Below, in pieces: positions 1 through 5,910 of a stretch of 22,542 nucleotides of DNA (positions are counted from its first letter, which is position 1; each line of letters begins with the position of its first letter). This stretch comes from a virus. A program made the translations under genes and the position numbers. Under the pieces are notes generated by a model that saw only the letters and a list, made by a program, of their open reading frames with translations, ran no database searches and was not told the origin of the DNA. The stretch is taken from positions 1 through 22,542 of the IMG/VR virus record IMGVR_UViG_3300025286_000154. One strand, 5' to 3'.

Positions 1-87
1 TCCTAAACTATCTTTATAAACTTTTAATACTATGCCTTCGTGATGTGCGATTTGTTTAATTAACTCATCTCTATCATACTTAAACAT
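1..87 (-). CDS. GH24 phage lysozyme (endolysin), N-terminal 29 codons only
   Basis: The gene starts with ATG at 87 and runs off the window edge. The 29 visible residues contain HHEGIVLKVYKDSLG, the typical start of a GH24 (T4-type) lysozyme. Glu17 in HEG is the expected catalytic acid, and Y24-x-D26 leads toward the usual TIGYGH motif, which lies outside the window. The enzyme would cleave the MurNAc-GlcNAc bond of peptidoglycan in the periplasm. No signal peptide is visible, so export would need the holin encoded upstream at 1214-1684. The ATG overlaps the stop of the preceding gene as TAATG, so translation is probably coupled. The family call rests on one motif. Confidence 0.75.
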   Translation of the reverse strand, partial: MFKYDRDELIKQIAHHEGIVLKVYKDSLG

Positions 88-272
88 TACTTTCCCATAA
101 TTTTCATAGCAGCATTATGGGAATTATCAAAGGACATACCATGTTCCATCATTACTTTCATAGCCTTAAGATGCTTTGGTGAATGTCCGTCTACTGTTTG
201 ACCCTTTTTATTTTTATGTGGTTTTGAATGAGATTTAAGTTTTGCTTTCTGTGCATCTGTAAGTTTTTTCAT
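87..272 (-). CDS. small basic hypothetical protein (61 aa)
   Basis: I cannot assign a family. The protein is Lys/His-rich in its first half and has a Met-rich helical C-terminal half (LKAMKVMMEHGMSF, then HNAAMKIMGK). An AAGGA SD sequence sits about 10 nt upstream of the ATG. The stop overlaps the lysozyme start as TAATG, placing it in the lysis operon. It has no membrane segment or signal peptide. Confidence 0.6.
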   Translation of the reverse strand: MKKLTDAQKAKLKSHSKPHKNKKGQTVDGHSPKHLKAMKVMMEHGMSFDNSHNAAMKIMGK

Positions 273-285
273 AATTTATATATCC

Positions 286-582
286 TTAAGCTTTTTTCTT
301 CTTTGCTGTTTTTCTTTTTGTAAATGTGGCTACGTTCTTAGGTTTGCCACCTACATTACTTGCTGCTCTTTTTCTTGTTACGGCACTTGTTATTTGTGCC
401 TTTGTCATTCTATTTGCTGTAGCTCTAGGTACACACTTAGGATATTTTCGTTTACTTGTCTTCGTAGATTTTCTACCACAAGCTTGAAACTTTCCCTTTT
501 TCTTTTTAGCACCTATGTCTACCCAATCACCTTTTGGGCCTTTACCAAACCACGCAGTAAGGCCACCTGTAGGTTTAGGCAT
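286..582 (-). CDS. basic hypothetical protein, second half of a DUF5872-like pair
   Basis: The protein has 98 residues. A longer reading from GTG at 594 is possible, but GGAGG lies 5 nt before the ATG at 582, which decides the start. The N-terminal part (GGLTAWF, then WVDIGAKKKKGKFQACGRKS) resembles the C-terminal part of small phage and viral proteins of the DUF5872 type, which usually follows directly after a YPSAYANAW-type motif. Here that motif is in the preceding gene, with an 8-nt overlap. The C-terminus is a Lys/Arg-rich tail (KRKTAKKKKA) that may bind nucleic acid. It could be one half of a split gene. The function is unknown and the family link is from memory. Confidence 0.6.
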   Translation of the reverse strand: MPKPTGGLTAWFGKGPKGDWVDIGAKKKKGKFQACGRKSTKTSKRKYPKCVPRATANRMTKAQITSAVTRKRAASNVGGKPKNVATFTKRKTAKKKKA

Positions 583-751
583 AACCACCTCCACGTTTCT
601 TGTAGGTACGAACTAGCCAAGCATTTGCATAGGCACTTGGATACACATCAAACTTACGTTTTGCTTCTGCCTTAACTCTTGCATAGAGTGTAGGGTTAGT
701 TGGTTTTGCACCACTCTTTTTCTTTGCGGGTTTCTTTTTCTTTGTAGTCAT
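575..751 (-). CDS. 58-aa basic protein, first half of a DUF5872-like pair
   Basis: The ATG at 751 overlaps the upstream stop as TAATG, and the TAA is at 577-575. The Lys-rich start (TTKKKKPAKKK) is followed by PTLYARVKAEAKRKF and YPSAYANAWLVRTYKKRGG, a pattern common in short phage proteins where the same chain normally continues into a WVD...CGR segment. Here that segment is encoded in another frame, starting 8 nt before this stop. Either the family is naturally split here, or the two are joined by frameshifting, or a base is missing in the assembly. Function is unknown. Confidence 0.6.
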   Translation of the reverse strand: MTTKKKKPAKKKSGAKPTNPTLYARVKAEAKRKFDVYPSAYANAWLVRTYKKRGGGYA

Positions 752-1212
752 TAGCTTGTCTTTTCACTAGCAGGATTAAAAGGCTTATCATAACCCTCCT
801 TTTGTTTTTGCAACATATAATTTAGAGAAGTAATATCTGGAGCAATAAAGGACTTTGATCCTCCTCCCATTAAACAGGCAATCTCTTTTGGAGCATTTCT
901 TATATTATAAGCTATTAGGCTCCATGAGCTTGTATCTGGATTTCTATGTAAAATATAATATACAGAATTATTTTCTGTCATTGCTCCAGATAAAATAATA
1001 AATTCTTGTTCTCTATATGAATCTATAGTTTTCTTTAAATCAAGTTTATTTCCACAAAACATTGCTGGTCCCTGTACAGGAACAACATCCTGTATTATTT
1101 GTTGTGAGTATGCAATATTTGAATAAAAAATAGAAAAAATAATCAGAAAAACAATAATTAATTCTATCATTATTTCTTTAAAGTAACTTATACTTATTTC
1201 CATATATTTCAT
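751..1212 (-). CDS. exported hypothetical protein in the lysis operon
   Basis: I do not recognise a family. With the ATG at 1212, just after the holin TGA, the product has 153 residues. An ATG at 1170 would begin exactly at a signal peptide (hydrophobic IIVFLIIFSIFYSN, then AYS-QQ, a plausible cleavage site). Neither start has a convincing SD sequence. The open frame reaches back to 1284 but that part lies inside the holin gene. The mature part of about 130 residues has two Cys (MFCGN, IACLM) that could form a periplasmic disulfide. Its position between holin and lysozyme suggests a role at the cell envelope, perhaps during lysis. It lacks the lipobox and coiled coil expected of a standard spanin pair. 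Confidence 0.6.
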   Translation of the reverse strand: MKYMEISISYFKEIMIELIIVFLIIFSIFYSNIAYSQQIIQDVVPVQGPAMFCGNKLDLKKTIDSYREQEFIILSGAMTENNSVYYILHRNPDTSSWSLIAYNIRNAPKEIACLMGGGSKSFIAPDITSLNYMLQKQKEGYDKPFNPASEKTS

Positions 1213-1213
1213 T

Positions 1214-1684
1214 TCATTTCTTAATTGCTGCCCTTGCTTTACCCATTGCCCTATTACCAAACCAAAAAGACATAATAGCGGCAAATAGGGCTTGTGTTTC
1301 GGCGTCCCATGAAACTTCTAAAGCAGTTGTCCAATCAATTCCCTGATTTGTAATCAATGAATAAATCATACCACCTTTGACAGCTAAAAATGCTCCCATA
1401 AATAAATAAGTTATAACGGGTCTTACACTTGCTTGTAACCCTACAACCCAACCACCACGTTTTGCTAATTCTGTATCGTGAGCATACAACCCTTTTGTCT
1501 CAGCAATATCAGCTTCTGCATCTAGCTCCTTAAGTTTTAATTCTGAAAGCTGTACAGCATACTGTGCTTTTGCTTCCAGCATTGCAAGTTCTTGTTTATT
1601 AGCTTGTGCCTGTTTAAAGTAACCTAAAATTTCAGGAATTATAGAAGTCCCAAAACCCAGAACACTGCCTAACAGAGTAAGAAT
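1214..1684 (-). CDS. holin of the 3-TM (GTA holin) superfamily, apparent ATT start
   Basis: The 156-residue reading has an N-terminal hydrophobic segment (LLGSVLGFGTSIIPEIL), an acidic helical linker (ELKLKELDAEADIAETK), a central membrane segment (RPVITYLFMGAFLAV) and a final ALFAAIMSFWFGNRAMGK. This layout matches holins of the PF11351 type, which permeabilise the inner membrane to release endolysin. The first ATG in frame, at 1582, would remove the conserved N-terminal segment. No ATG, GTG or TTG occurs between it and the in-frame TAG at 1687-1685. The likely start is therefore the ATT at 1684, directly after that TAG, with AAGGG about 7 nt upstream. The alternative is readthrough from the upstream gene, which is in the same frame. 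Confidence 0.72.
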   Translation of the reverse strand: MLTLLGSVLGFGTSIIPEILGYFKQAQANKQELAMLEAKAQYAVQLSELKLKELDAEADIAETKGLYAHDTELAKRGGWVVGLQASVRPVITYLFMGAFLAVKGGMIYSLITNQGIDWTTALEVSWDAETQALFAAIMSFWFGNRAMGKARAAIKK

Positions 1685-1912
1685 CTACTTACCCTTTTTT
1701 CGTGAGACTACAGCATCTGCTCCAAAAAATGCCATAATTACACCAGCCAATGAAATGTAAATCATTTCTGCTGCTGGTACCTGTGATGCACGTTCCGGCC
1801 ACACAAAGCTTGAAATAATTGTTAATACCATTGTTGCCATAGCTATGTAAGCTAAACGCCTACGATTATGCTGCCATGCAAGTTTGTCGGGTACACCAAT
1901 ATCATCTGACAT
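1685..1912 (-). CDS. small two-TM membrane protein, holin-like
   Basis: The 75-residue protein has a short charged N-terminus (KLAWQHNRRR), a first membrane segment (LAYIAMATMVLTIISSFVW), a short loop, a second segment (MIYISLAGVIMAFFGADAVV) and a basic tail SRKKGK. This two-helix topology next to a 3-TM holin and a lysozyme suggests an accessory holin or antiholin. The reading frame ends in TAG and continues in the same frame into the holin, so an amber readthrough product of about 232 residues is formally possible. Confidence 0.65.
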   Translation of the reverse strand: MSDDIGVPDKLAWQHNRRRLAYIAMATMVLTIISSFVWPERASQVPAAEMIYISLAGVIMAFFGADAVVSRKKGK

Positions 1913-1914
1913 AT

Positions 1915-2913
1915 TTATACAACCTTCTCCATAACAGATTTAATTTTACCTGTTTCTAAATCAAAATTTTCTAAAATAGATTGAGAAGTCATTTTTCGTA
2001 ACTTTTCAGCTTCTACCATATCTTGTGGTTCTACTCCAGTATTTTCACGTTGACCAAATAGCATCGTTACATTTATTCTTTTGTTGTCAAACCCCGGAAG
2101 AAAGTTTATATCTGCTGTTTTATGAAACAGATTAGAATCAAACATAACACAACGATTGTACTTATACGGAATATATACAGCTTTTGACTGTTGCTTTTCT
2201 AGATATTCCATAACCTCATTTTTGTCGTCGCCGTTATACCTATTAAAGTCCCAATCAGGAGGAGCACCTGTATCCCAAATCCACATGCCCCCTGTTTTAC
2301 CAATACCCTTTTCTTTGTCGTAGTCTGCATTTGCTTCTGTAGGTGTAATCCAGAAGTTTACATTAACAGCAGCAAAGTCTGCGTGTACATCAATGCCGGG
2401 ACATTTCGACTCATACTTAAACGCCCACATCTGAGCTAGATTACGTTTGTTAGTCGTATTAAATATATCGGGTAGGTTCTGCACCATCTCCAAAGCTAAT
2501 GTTTCTAAAGCTTGTGGTGTAAATCCATTTTGTCGAAAGGCACCTAAGTATCCTCTGCCATAGATTGTATTCCAGAATGGAAACTCAAGACAGTAGTTCT
2601 TTAGTTTCTGCAGTGCTTCCAGATTCATAAAGTCATCAATGACTACAATGTTTGGTTGTGTCTTGTAGTAATTTTTTGAAATGACATCAAAGGGAAGTTT
2701 TAAATTTAATGCTTCCTCATGCTGATGATGGTATGGAAGTGAAAGACGCCCCGTATTTAGTAACCATAAAAGATGCCCGATATCATGTGCTTCCTTCATA
2801 TGAAGCATGTGATCCTTGAAAGGCTGGTCATTAGAATTTTCTAGCGGATTGTATTCTTTCTTTGTTTCTGTCTTTTCTGTTTTAGCTTTCGCTCTACGTT
2901 CTTTACGGTTCAT
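1915..2913 (-). CDS. 2-oxoglutarate/Fe(II)-dependent oxygenase
   Basis: The 332-residue protein has a Lys/Arg-rich N-terminus, then a helical segment (residues 32-60), and from about residue 88 a jelly-roll oxygenase fold. The iron ligands are H177-x-D179 (VHADFAAVNVNFWITP) and distal H264 (NLFHKT). R279 in NKRINVTMLFG is placed to bind the 2-oxoglutarate carboxylate. This is the prolyl-4-hydroxylase-like pattern seen in many marine phage oxygenases of unknown substrate. It would hydroxylate a protein, nucleotide or other small substrate using O2, Fe(II) and 2OG. It lies 6 nt after the Cys-rich peptide gene and in the same operon as an IscA-like protein. The substrate is unknown. Confidence 0.85.
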   Translation of the reverse strand: MNRKERRAKAKTEKTETKKEYNPLENSNDQPFKDHMLHMKEAHDIGHLLWLLNTGRLSLPYHHQHEEALNLKLPFDVISKNYYKTQPNIVVIDDFMNLEALQKLKNYCLEFPFWNTIYGRGYLGAFRQNGFTPQALETLALEMVQNLPDIFNTTNKRNLAQMWAFKYESKCPGIDVHADFAAVNVNFWITPTEANADYDKEKGIGKTGGMWIWDTGAPPDWDFNRYNGDDKNEVMEYLEKQQSKAVYIPYKYNRCVMFDSNLFHKTADINFLPGFDNKRINVTMLFGQRENTGVEPQDMVEAEKLRKMTSQSILENFDLETGKIKSVMEKVV

Positions 2914-2919
2914 GTGTAC

Positions 2920-3072
2920 TCACATATCATTATATGCAGAATCGGGAAAACTATTCCACAGCATATCATTTTTAAAGTTTTCATCATGATGGCAATTACA
3001 ATTACAGCTATTACAATTTTGTCCTGTACAAGAACAATCAGGGTTATTACAATTCTTACAAGAGCAAGCCAT
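2920..3072 (-). CDS. 50-aa cysteine-rich peptide, metallothionein-like
   Basis: The frame starts with ATG at 3072, preceded by AAGGA about 8 nt upstream, and ends in TGA six nt before the oxygenase ATG. The first 29 residues hold nine Cys (3, 5, 8, 13, 15, 20, 23, 25, 27) followed by His28-His29. They are arranged as CxC and CxxC steps separated by Asn, Ser, Asp and Lys, which is how metallothioneins clamp Zn, Cu or Cd. The remaining 21 residues are acidic and aromatic (NDMLWNSFPDSAYNDM). It may store or deliver metal, or be a small zinc-binding structural protein. No homologue is recognised; the metal role is inferred from composition alone. Confidence 0.7.
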   Translation of the reverse strand: MACSCKNCNNPDCSCTGQNCNSCNCNCHHDENFKNDMLWNSFPDSAYNDM

Positions 3073-3075
3073 GTT

Positions 3076-3330
3076 TCATTCCTTTATTTTTTGATCAAGA
3101 TATTCCACTACACTTAATTCTTGTGGAACTTTTTGAATATCCAAGTTCTTTTCAGAGGTTACGAGGTTTATAATTAAATTAGTAAGTTTAATTTCACTTT
3201 TTAAAAAATCTAACTTTACTTGTAGCTTTACAAGTTCCTCTTCGTAAAAAGCAATCTCTTTTTCTTTACGTAGCTTTTGTTGAATGACCTCTTCTAAAAA
3301 GATTATATTTTTTGATTCATGTTCACTCAT
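3076..3330 (-). CDS. coiled-coil hypothetical protein (84 aa)
   Basis: The ATG at 3330 overlaps the stop of the small peptide gene upstream as TAATG, so I prefer it to the TTG at 3357. Most of the chain is predicted helical with heptad spacing of Leu, Ile and Val among Lys/Glu (LRKEKEIAFYEEELVKLQ, then LDFLKSEIKL), suggesting a coiled coil. It has no cysteines and no membrane segment. It could be a small structural or assembly protein. Confidence 0.6.
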   Translation of the reverse strand: MSEHESKNIIFLEEVIQQKLRKEKEIAFYEEELVKLQVKLDFLKSEIKLTNLIINLVTSEKNLDIQKVPQELSVVEYLDQKIKE

Positions 3331-3416
3331 TATATCACAAATATATCTATAATACAAGTCCTAATAACAAAAAGTACTAAAATTAATATTAGTAAAATAA
3401 AGTATAAAGTAGGCAT
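3330..3416 (-). CDS. 28-aa single-TM peptide
   Basis: The ATG at 3416 opens a 28-codon frame ending at TAA 3332-3330, which overlaps the next ATG as TAATG. The peptide is almost entirely hydrophobic (YFILLILILVLFVI), one Arg-Thr-Cys break, then IIDIFVI, enough to span a membrane once. No clear SD sequence precedes it. The coupled overlap and clean membrane segment argue for a real gene, but AT-rich DNA easily encodes Leu/Ile-rich frames by chance. Confidence 0.4.
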   Translation of the reverse strand: MPTLYFILLILILVLFVIRTCIIDIFVI

Positions 3417-3434
3417 CTAATATATATTGTAACA

Positions 3435-3767
3435 TTAAAATATATTAAACGATTCTCCACAACCACAACTAGATGTTACATTTGGATTGTTTATGTGTAA
3501 AATCGAACCAAAGATATCTTTTCTATAGTCTATCTCCATACCAATTAAATGCATCAAAGACATACCATCTATAATTAGTTTTTTGTCCTGCTCTATACTT
3601 ATAACCTCGTCGGTAGCTTTATACTCGTTTGCAAAATCCCATTTGTAGGAAAATCCTGCACACCCCCCGCCAGCTACAGATAAATGTATATAGTTTTGTT
3701 TTTCATCATTACATATATTTAATAGATGACTTCTTGCTTTTTCTGTAAGGCTTACGGCATTTGACAT
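3435..3767 (-). CDS. IscA/HesB-like A-type iron-sulfur carrier
   Basis: The 110-residue length and sequence match the A-type carrier family (HesB/IscA/ErpA/SufA). All three conserved cysteines are present: C36 in AGGGCAGF and C101/C103 in the C-terminal SSCGCGESF. These carriers hold iron or Fe-S clusters and pass them to apoproteins. In a phage the partner is unknown. Possible uses are supplying clusters to host or phage enzymes during infection, or carrying metal in the virion. It lies upstream of a Cys-rich peptide and an Fe(II) oxygenase in one operon, so a shared iron theme is plausible but unproven. Confidence 0.9.
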   Translation of the reverse strand: MSNAVSLTEKARSHLLNICNDEKQNYIHLSVAGGGCAGFSYKWDFANEYKATDEVISIEQDKKLIIDGMSLMHLIGMEIDYRKDIFGSILHINNPNVTSSCGCGESFNIF

Positions 3768-3819
3768 TTAAATTTTACTACTTGAAATTAAATTTTTAAG
3801 TCGTTTTTGAGTTAAATAG

Positions 3820-3936
3820 TTACGTATGTACACGTAACGACGATTTCGGTCCTAGTTTTTTTCTATGTCTTAAACCTTTTTTCTTATGTCTACGTGTTCT
3901 ACGTTTTCTAACTGTATATGTATTTGTAAACTTCAT
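3820..3936 (-). CDS. 38-aa arginine/lysine-rich peptide
   Basis: The ATG at 3936 overlaps the previous TGA as ATGA. Within residues 9-28 the chain is dominated by Arg, Lys and His (VRKRRTRRHKKKGLRHRKK), an arginine-rich motif able to bind RNA or DNA. I do not recognise a family. It might be a packaged nucleic-acid-binding peptide or an RNA-binding regulator. Confidence 0.5.
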   Translation of the reverse strand: MKFTNTYTVRKRRTRRHKKKGLRHRKKLGPKSSLRVHT

Positions 3937-4061
3937 ACTTTCTTTGTCATCTTTGCTTTTTTACCTCTGATCCATGCAGCCTTTTGCTTTGCAGACATTT
4001 TGCTCCAGTTAGCAGGATACTTAAGATGTTTCTTTTTTCCCTTAACAGTAACTACAGGCAT
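3933..4061 (-). CDS. 42-aa basic peptide
   Basis: The ATG at 4061 overlaps the stop of the upstream gene as TAATG, and the TGA overlaps the next start. It reads VTVKGKKKHLKYPANW, then SAKQKAAWIRGKKAKM, with a short amphipathic helix between basic clusters. The tail resembles short marine phage proteins with a KQKAAWI-type ending, but the function is unknown. Confidence 0.55.
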   Translation of the reverse strand: MPVVTVKGKKKHLKYPANWSKMSAKQKAAWIRGKKAKMTKKV

Positions 4062-4765
4062 TACTTTTTACCTTTATTAATAGGAGTAACTTTAGCTGAC
4101 GTGCCGCCTACGTAGAACATACCGCCTTTGCGATAATCCTTGTGGCCCGTTTTCATTAGGCCACCTCTTGCGGCTGGCATAGATGCTGTAATATTTTTTC
4201 GTTTTGTAGACTTGCGTTTTCTATTAGTTTGTTTACGAGTTAGCCCACCCTTTTTCATACCCTCTGCAGCAGGACGCTCTAGTAATTTTTCTTTTACCCG
4301 TGCTAGTGCTCTTGCCTGTTCTACATCTTTCGTATCTCCTCTCTTGTAGCGTTTACCATCAATCATGACAGTATTCGATGGAGAATCCGTCGTTGTTTTT
4401 TGCACACGTAGAGAAGGATCATTTGGTACAAAATCATCTGCTTTCCTTACTTGTCTATCTAACCTTCGCTGCGCGGCAAAATACGGAGCAAATTTACTCT
4501 CCCTTCCTTTAGCACGTTCTGCATTACGGTCACGTGGCTTTAAATCAAAAAAATCATCTCGTAGTTTTCGTTCTTTTGCACTTAACAGGTCTGTCTTGCC
4601 TTCTCCTCTTTTTACTACTTGACCTTCTCTTAGCACATCTGCGCCCATCTCTGGGTCTGAATCTGCCGGAAGAGTTGGATCAGTTGCTCTTCGCCTTGCC
4701 TGTCTTTCTGCTTCTTTTTTAGCACGATCCTTCGCCGCTTTTGCCGCTTTAGATATAATTCCCAT
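4061..4765 (-). CDS. highly basic hypothetical protein with DYRKGGM tail (234 aa)
   Basis: A helical, basic N-terminus (AAKAAKDRAKKEAERQARRR) leads into a disordered charged middle and a Lys/Arg-rich patch (RKQTNRKRKSTKRKN). The C-terminal tail has GGLMKTGHKDYRKGGMFY. The same tail occurs in the next upstream gene. AAAAGGGG lies about 9 nt before the ATG. The low complexity and charge suggest nucleic-acid or virion binding. The tail could be a processing or packaging signal, which is inference. Confidence 0.65.
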   Translation of the reverse strand: MGIISKAAKAAKDRAKKEAERQARRRATDPTLPADSDPEMGADVLREGQVVKRGEGKTDLLSAKERKLRDDFFDLKPRDRNAERAKGRESKFAPYFAAQRRLDRQVRKADDFVPNDPSLRVQKTTTDSPSNTVMIDGKRYKRGDTKDVEQARALARVKEKLLERPAAEGMKKGGLTRKQTNRKRKSTKRKNITASMPAARGGLMKTGHKDYRKGGMFYVGGTSAKVTPINKGKK

Positions 4766-4770
4766 AACAA

Positions 4771-5217
4771 TTAACCCCTTTTAACTTTAGTGCTGTACAC
4801 CATGCCACCCTTACGGTAGTCCATGTTACCGACACGAGGCTTCTTACCTGCCATACCACCGCCACGCATTTTCTTTGCTTTCATTAAACCACCGTATGCT
4901 GCTTTTTTAGGTTTTGGAATAGCTCCCCTTGCCATAAGAACATCTGCTTGTGTCATTTTATTGTCTTTGTTATGATCGGGAAAACCACCCTTTGCCATTT
5001 TAGTTGGATTCATTATTCTACGCAAGTCTTCTTTTGTTAAATCTTGCGTACCTTCTTGTGCCATAGCTATAAATGCTCTTTGTTGTTCTGCTGACATATT
5101 TAATAGTGCTCGTGTTTGCTCATCGGAAAGATTTTCACTCTCAGCAAATTTAATCACAGCTTCTTGTTGAGATGGTACTGGAGGCTTTCTTGTTGGTAGT
5201 CCGTAATGGCTTGGCAT
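4771..5217 (-). CDS. hypothetical protein with GGLM/DYRKGGM tail (148 aa)
   Basis: Residues 15-70 form an acidic helical domain (SDEQTRALLNMSAEQQRAFI). The C-terminal half is basic and Gly/Met/Lys-rich: YGGLMKAKKMRGGGMAGKK, then GNMDYRKGGMVY. Pairs of GGLMK and DYRKGGM are shared with the 4061-4765 product, so the two genes carry the same tail on different N-terminal domains. The ATG overlaps the upstream stop as TAATG. The function is unknown. Confidence 0.65.
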   Translation of the reverse strand: MPSHYGLPTRKPPVPSQQEAVIKFAESENLSDEQTRALLNMSAEQQRAFIAMAQEGTQDLTKEDLRRIMNPTKMAKGGFPDHNKDNKMTQADVLMARGAIPKPKKAAYGGLMKAKKMRGGGMAGKKPRVGNMDYRKGGMVYSTKVKRG

Positions 5218-5423
5218 TATACAAATCCTTCTTGTTTCATAGCACGTTCTACATGCGCCAAAGAATAACGAACACCCGTATCCGCTTCTATTGCAGCACG
5301 TACATAGAACACAGAGCTATGGGGTAAGTGAATTTTATGAAGCTTATTAGTACGAAGAGCCTCATAGAACTTTTCCAATACAGGTTCTTTCGCTTCAGGA
5401 TATAGTTTTACTGATTTAAACAC
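5217..5423 (-). CDS. small hypothetical protein, first gene of the leftward operon
   Basis: The frame is open to TTG at 5456. No ATG is available, and I choose GTG at 5423 (68 aa; AAGG about 11 nt upstream). TTG at 5432 or 5456 remains possible. The protein has a compact alpha/beta look (LYPEAKEPVLEKFYEALRT, then VRAAIEADTGVRYSLAHVER) with a C-terminal helix, and no recognised family. It is the promoter-proximal gene of the minus-strand block and its upstream side faces the operator-like repeats at 5464-5577, so it may be expressed first. Confidence 0.55.
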   Translation of the reverse strand: MFKSVKLYPEAKEPVLEKFYEALRTNKLHKIHLPHSSVFYVRAAIEADTGVRYSLAHVERAMKQEGFV

Positions 5424-5463
5424 AAATGTCAATACCTTATTATTATAATAATACAAAGATACT

Positions 5464-5577
5464 CACTATAGTGATACAGTTAAAGTGTATCATTTAGGTG
5501 ATATCAAAGTTTTTTTAGATAAGTGATTTTTTAAGGAAATATATAGAAAACACTTTAGTGTAACATTTAAAGTGTAT
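5464..5577. repeat. two imperfect 27-bp direct repeats, operator-like
   Basis: Copy A is 5464-5490 and copy B is 5551-5577, 87 bp apart. They match at 23 of 27 positions. Each starts with CACTWTAGTG (perfect palindrome in copy A) and ends with TTAAAGTGTAT. In copy A, GATACA and TGTATC around GTTAAAG make a second inverted repeat. Symmetric, repeated sites just upstream of an operon are typical of repressor or activator binding. Confidence 0.55.
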
Positions 5578-5818
5578 GGTACTATTATACACATATTTCA
5601 GATCGTGTCAAGCATAAAATACATGTATCATAAAATTAATTAACATATGTGGTATTAAGGATACATTAATTGTGTTACATAAGATGCCGTCCTGCCCCTG
5701 TACTAGGAACGGTAAGAAACACGCATCTGTGTAACGCAAGGTGTATATGTATTGTAAGTAATTCTAGTGGTTAACACTTCATTTTCCTGATCTGTGTAGT
5801 TATTCATGCATATATACG

Positions 5819-5849
5819 CCCGCACCCGCACTGGCCCTCGCCCCACCCC
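5819..5849 (-). other. potential G-quadruplex on the minus strand
   Basis: The plus strand has five C runs (CCC, CCC, CCC, CCCC, CCCC) within 31 bases, so the minus strand has five G runs separated by 1 to 7 nt. This fits the G3+N1-7 rule. It stands out in a region otherwise rich in A and T and lies between the two divergent gene blocks. Confidence 0.5.
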
Positions 5850-5910
5850 GCCGCATAATGCAGTCGGTGGTCGTGATGCATCATGTGACGCAAGGTGAAG
5901 GCAGGATGGC

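Noticed and set aside
3820-3936. Arg/Lys-rich peptide as ribosomal protein L34
   Set aside because: Size and charge are similar but the L34 motif (KRTYQPS...RARTHGF) is absent.
5432-5455. TTGACA on the minus strand at about 5432 as a promoter for the leftward operon
   Set aside because: It lies within the start region of the first gene and has no suitable -10 at the right distance upstream of a start codon.
5686-5712. CCGTCCT...AGGAACGG inverted repeat as a tRNA or terminator
   Set aside because: Stem is bulged, no cloverleaf arms and no T tract.
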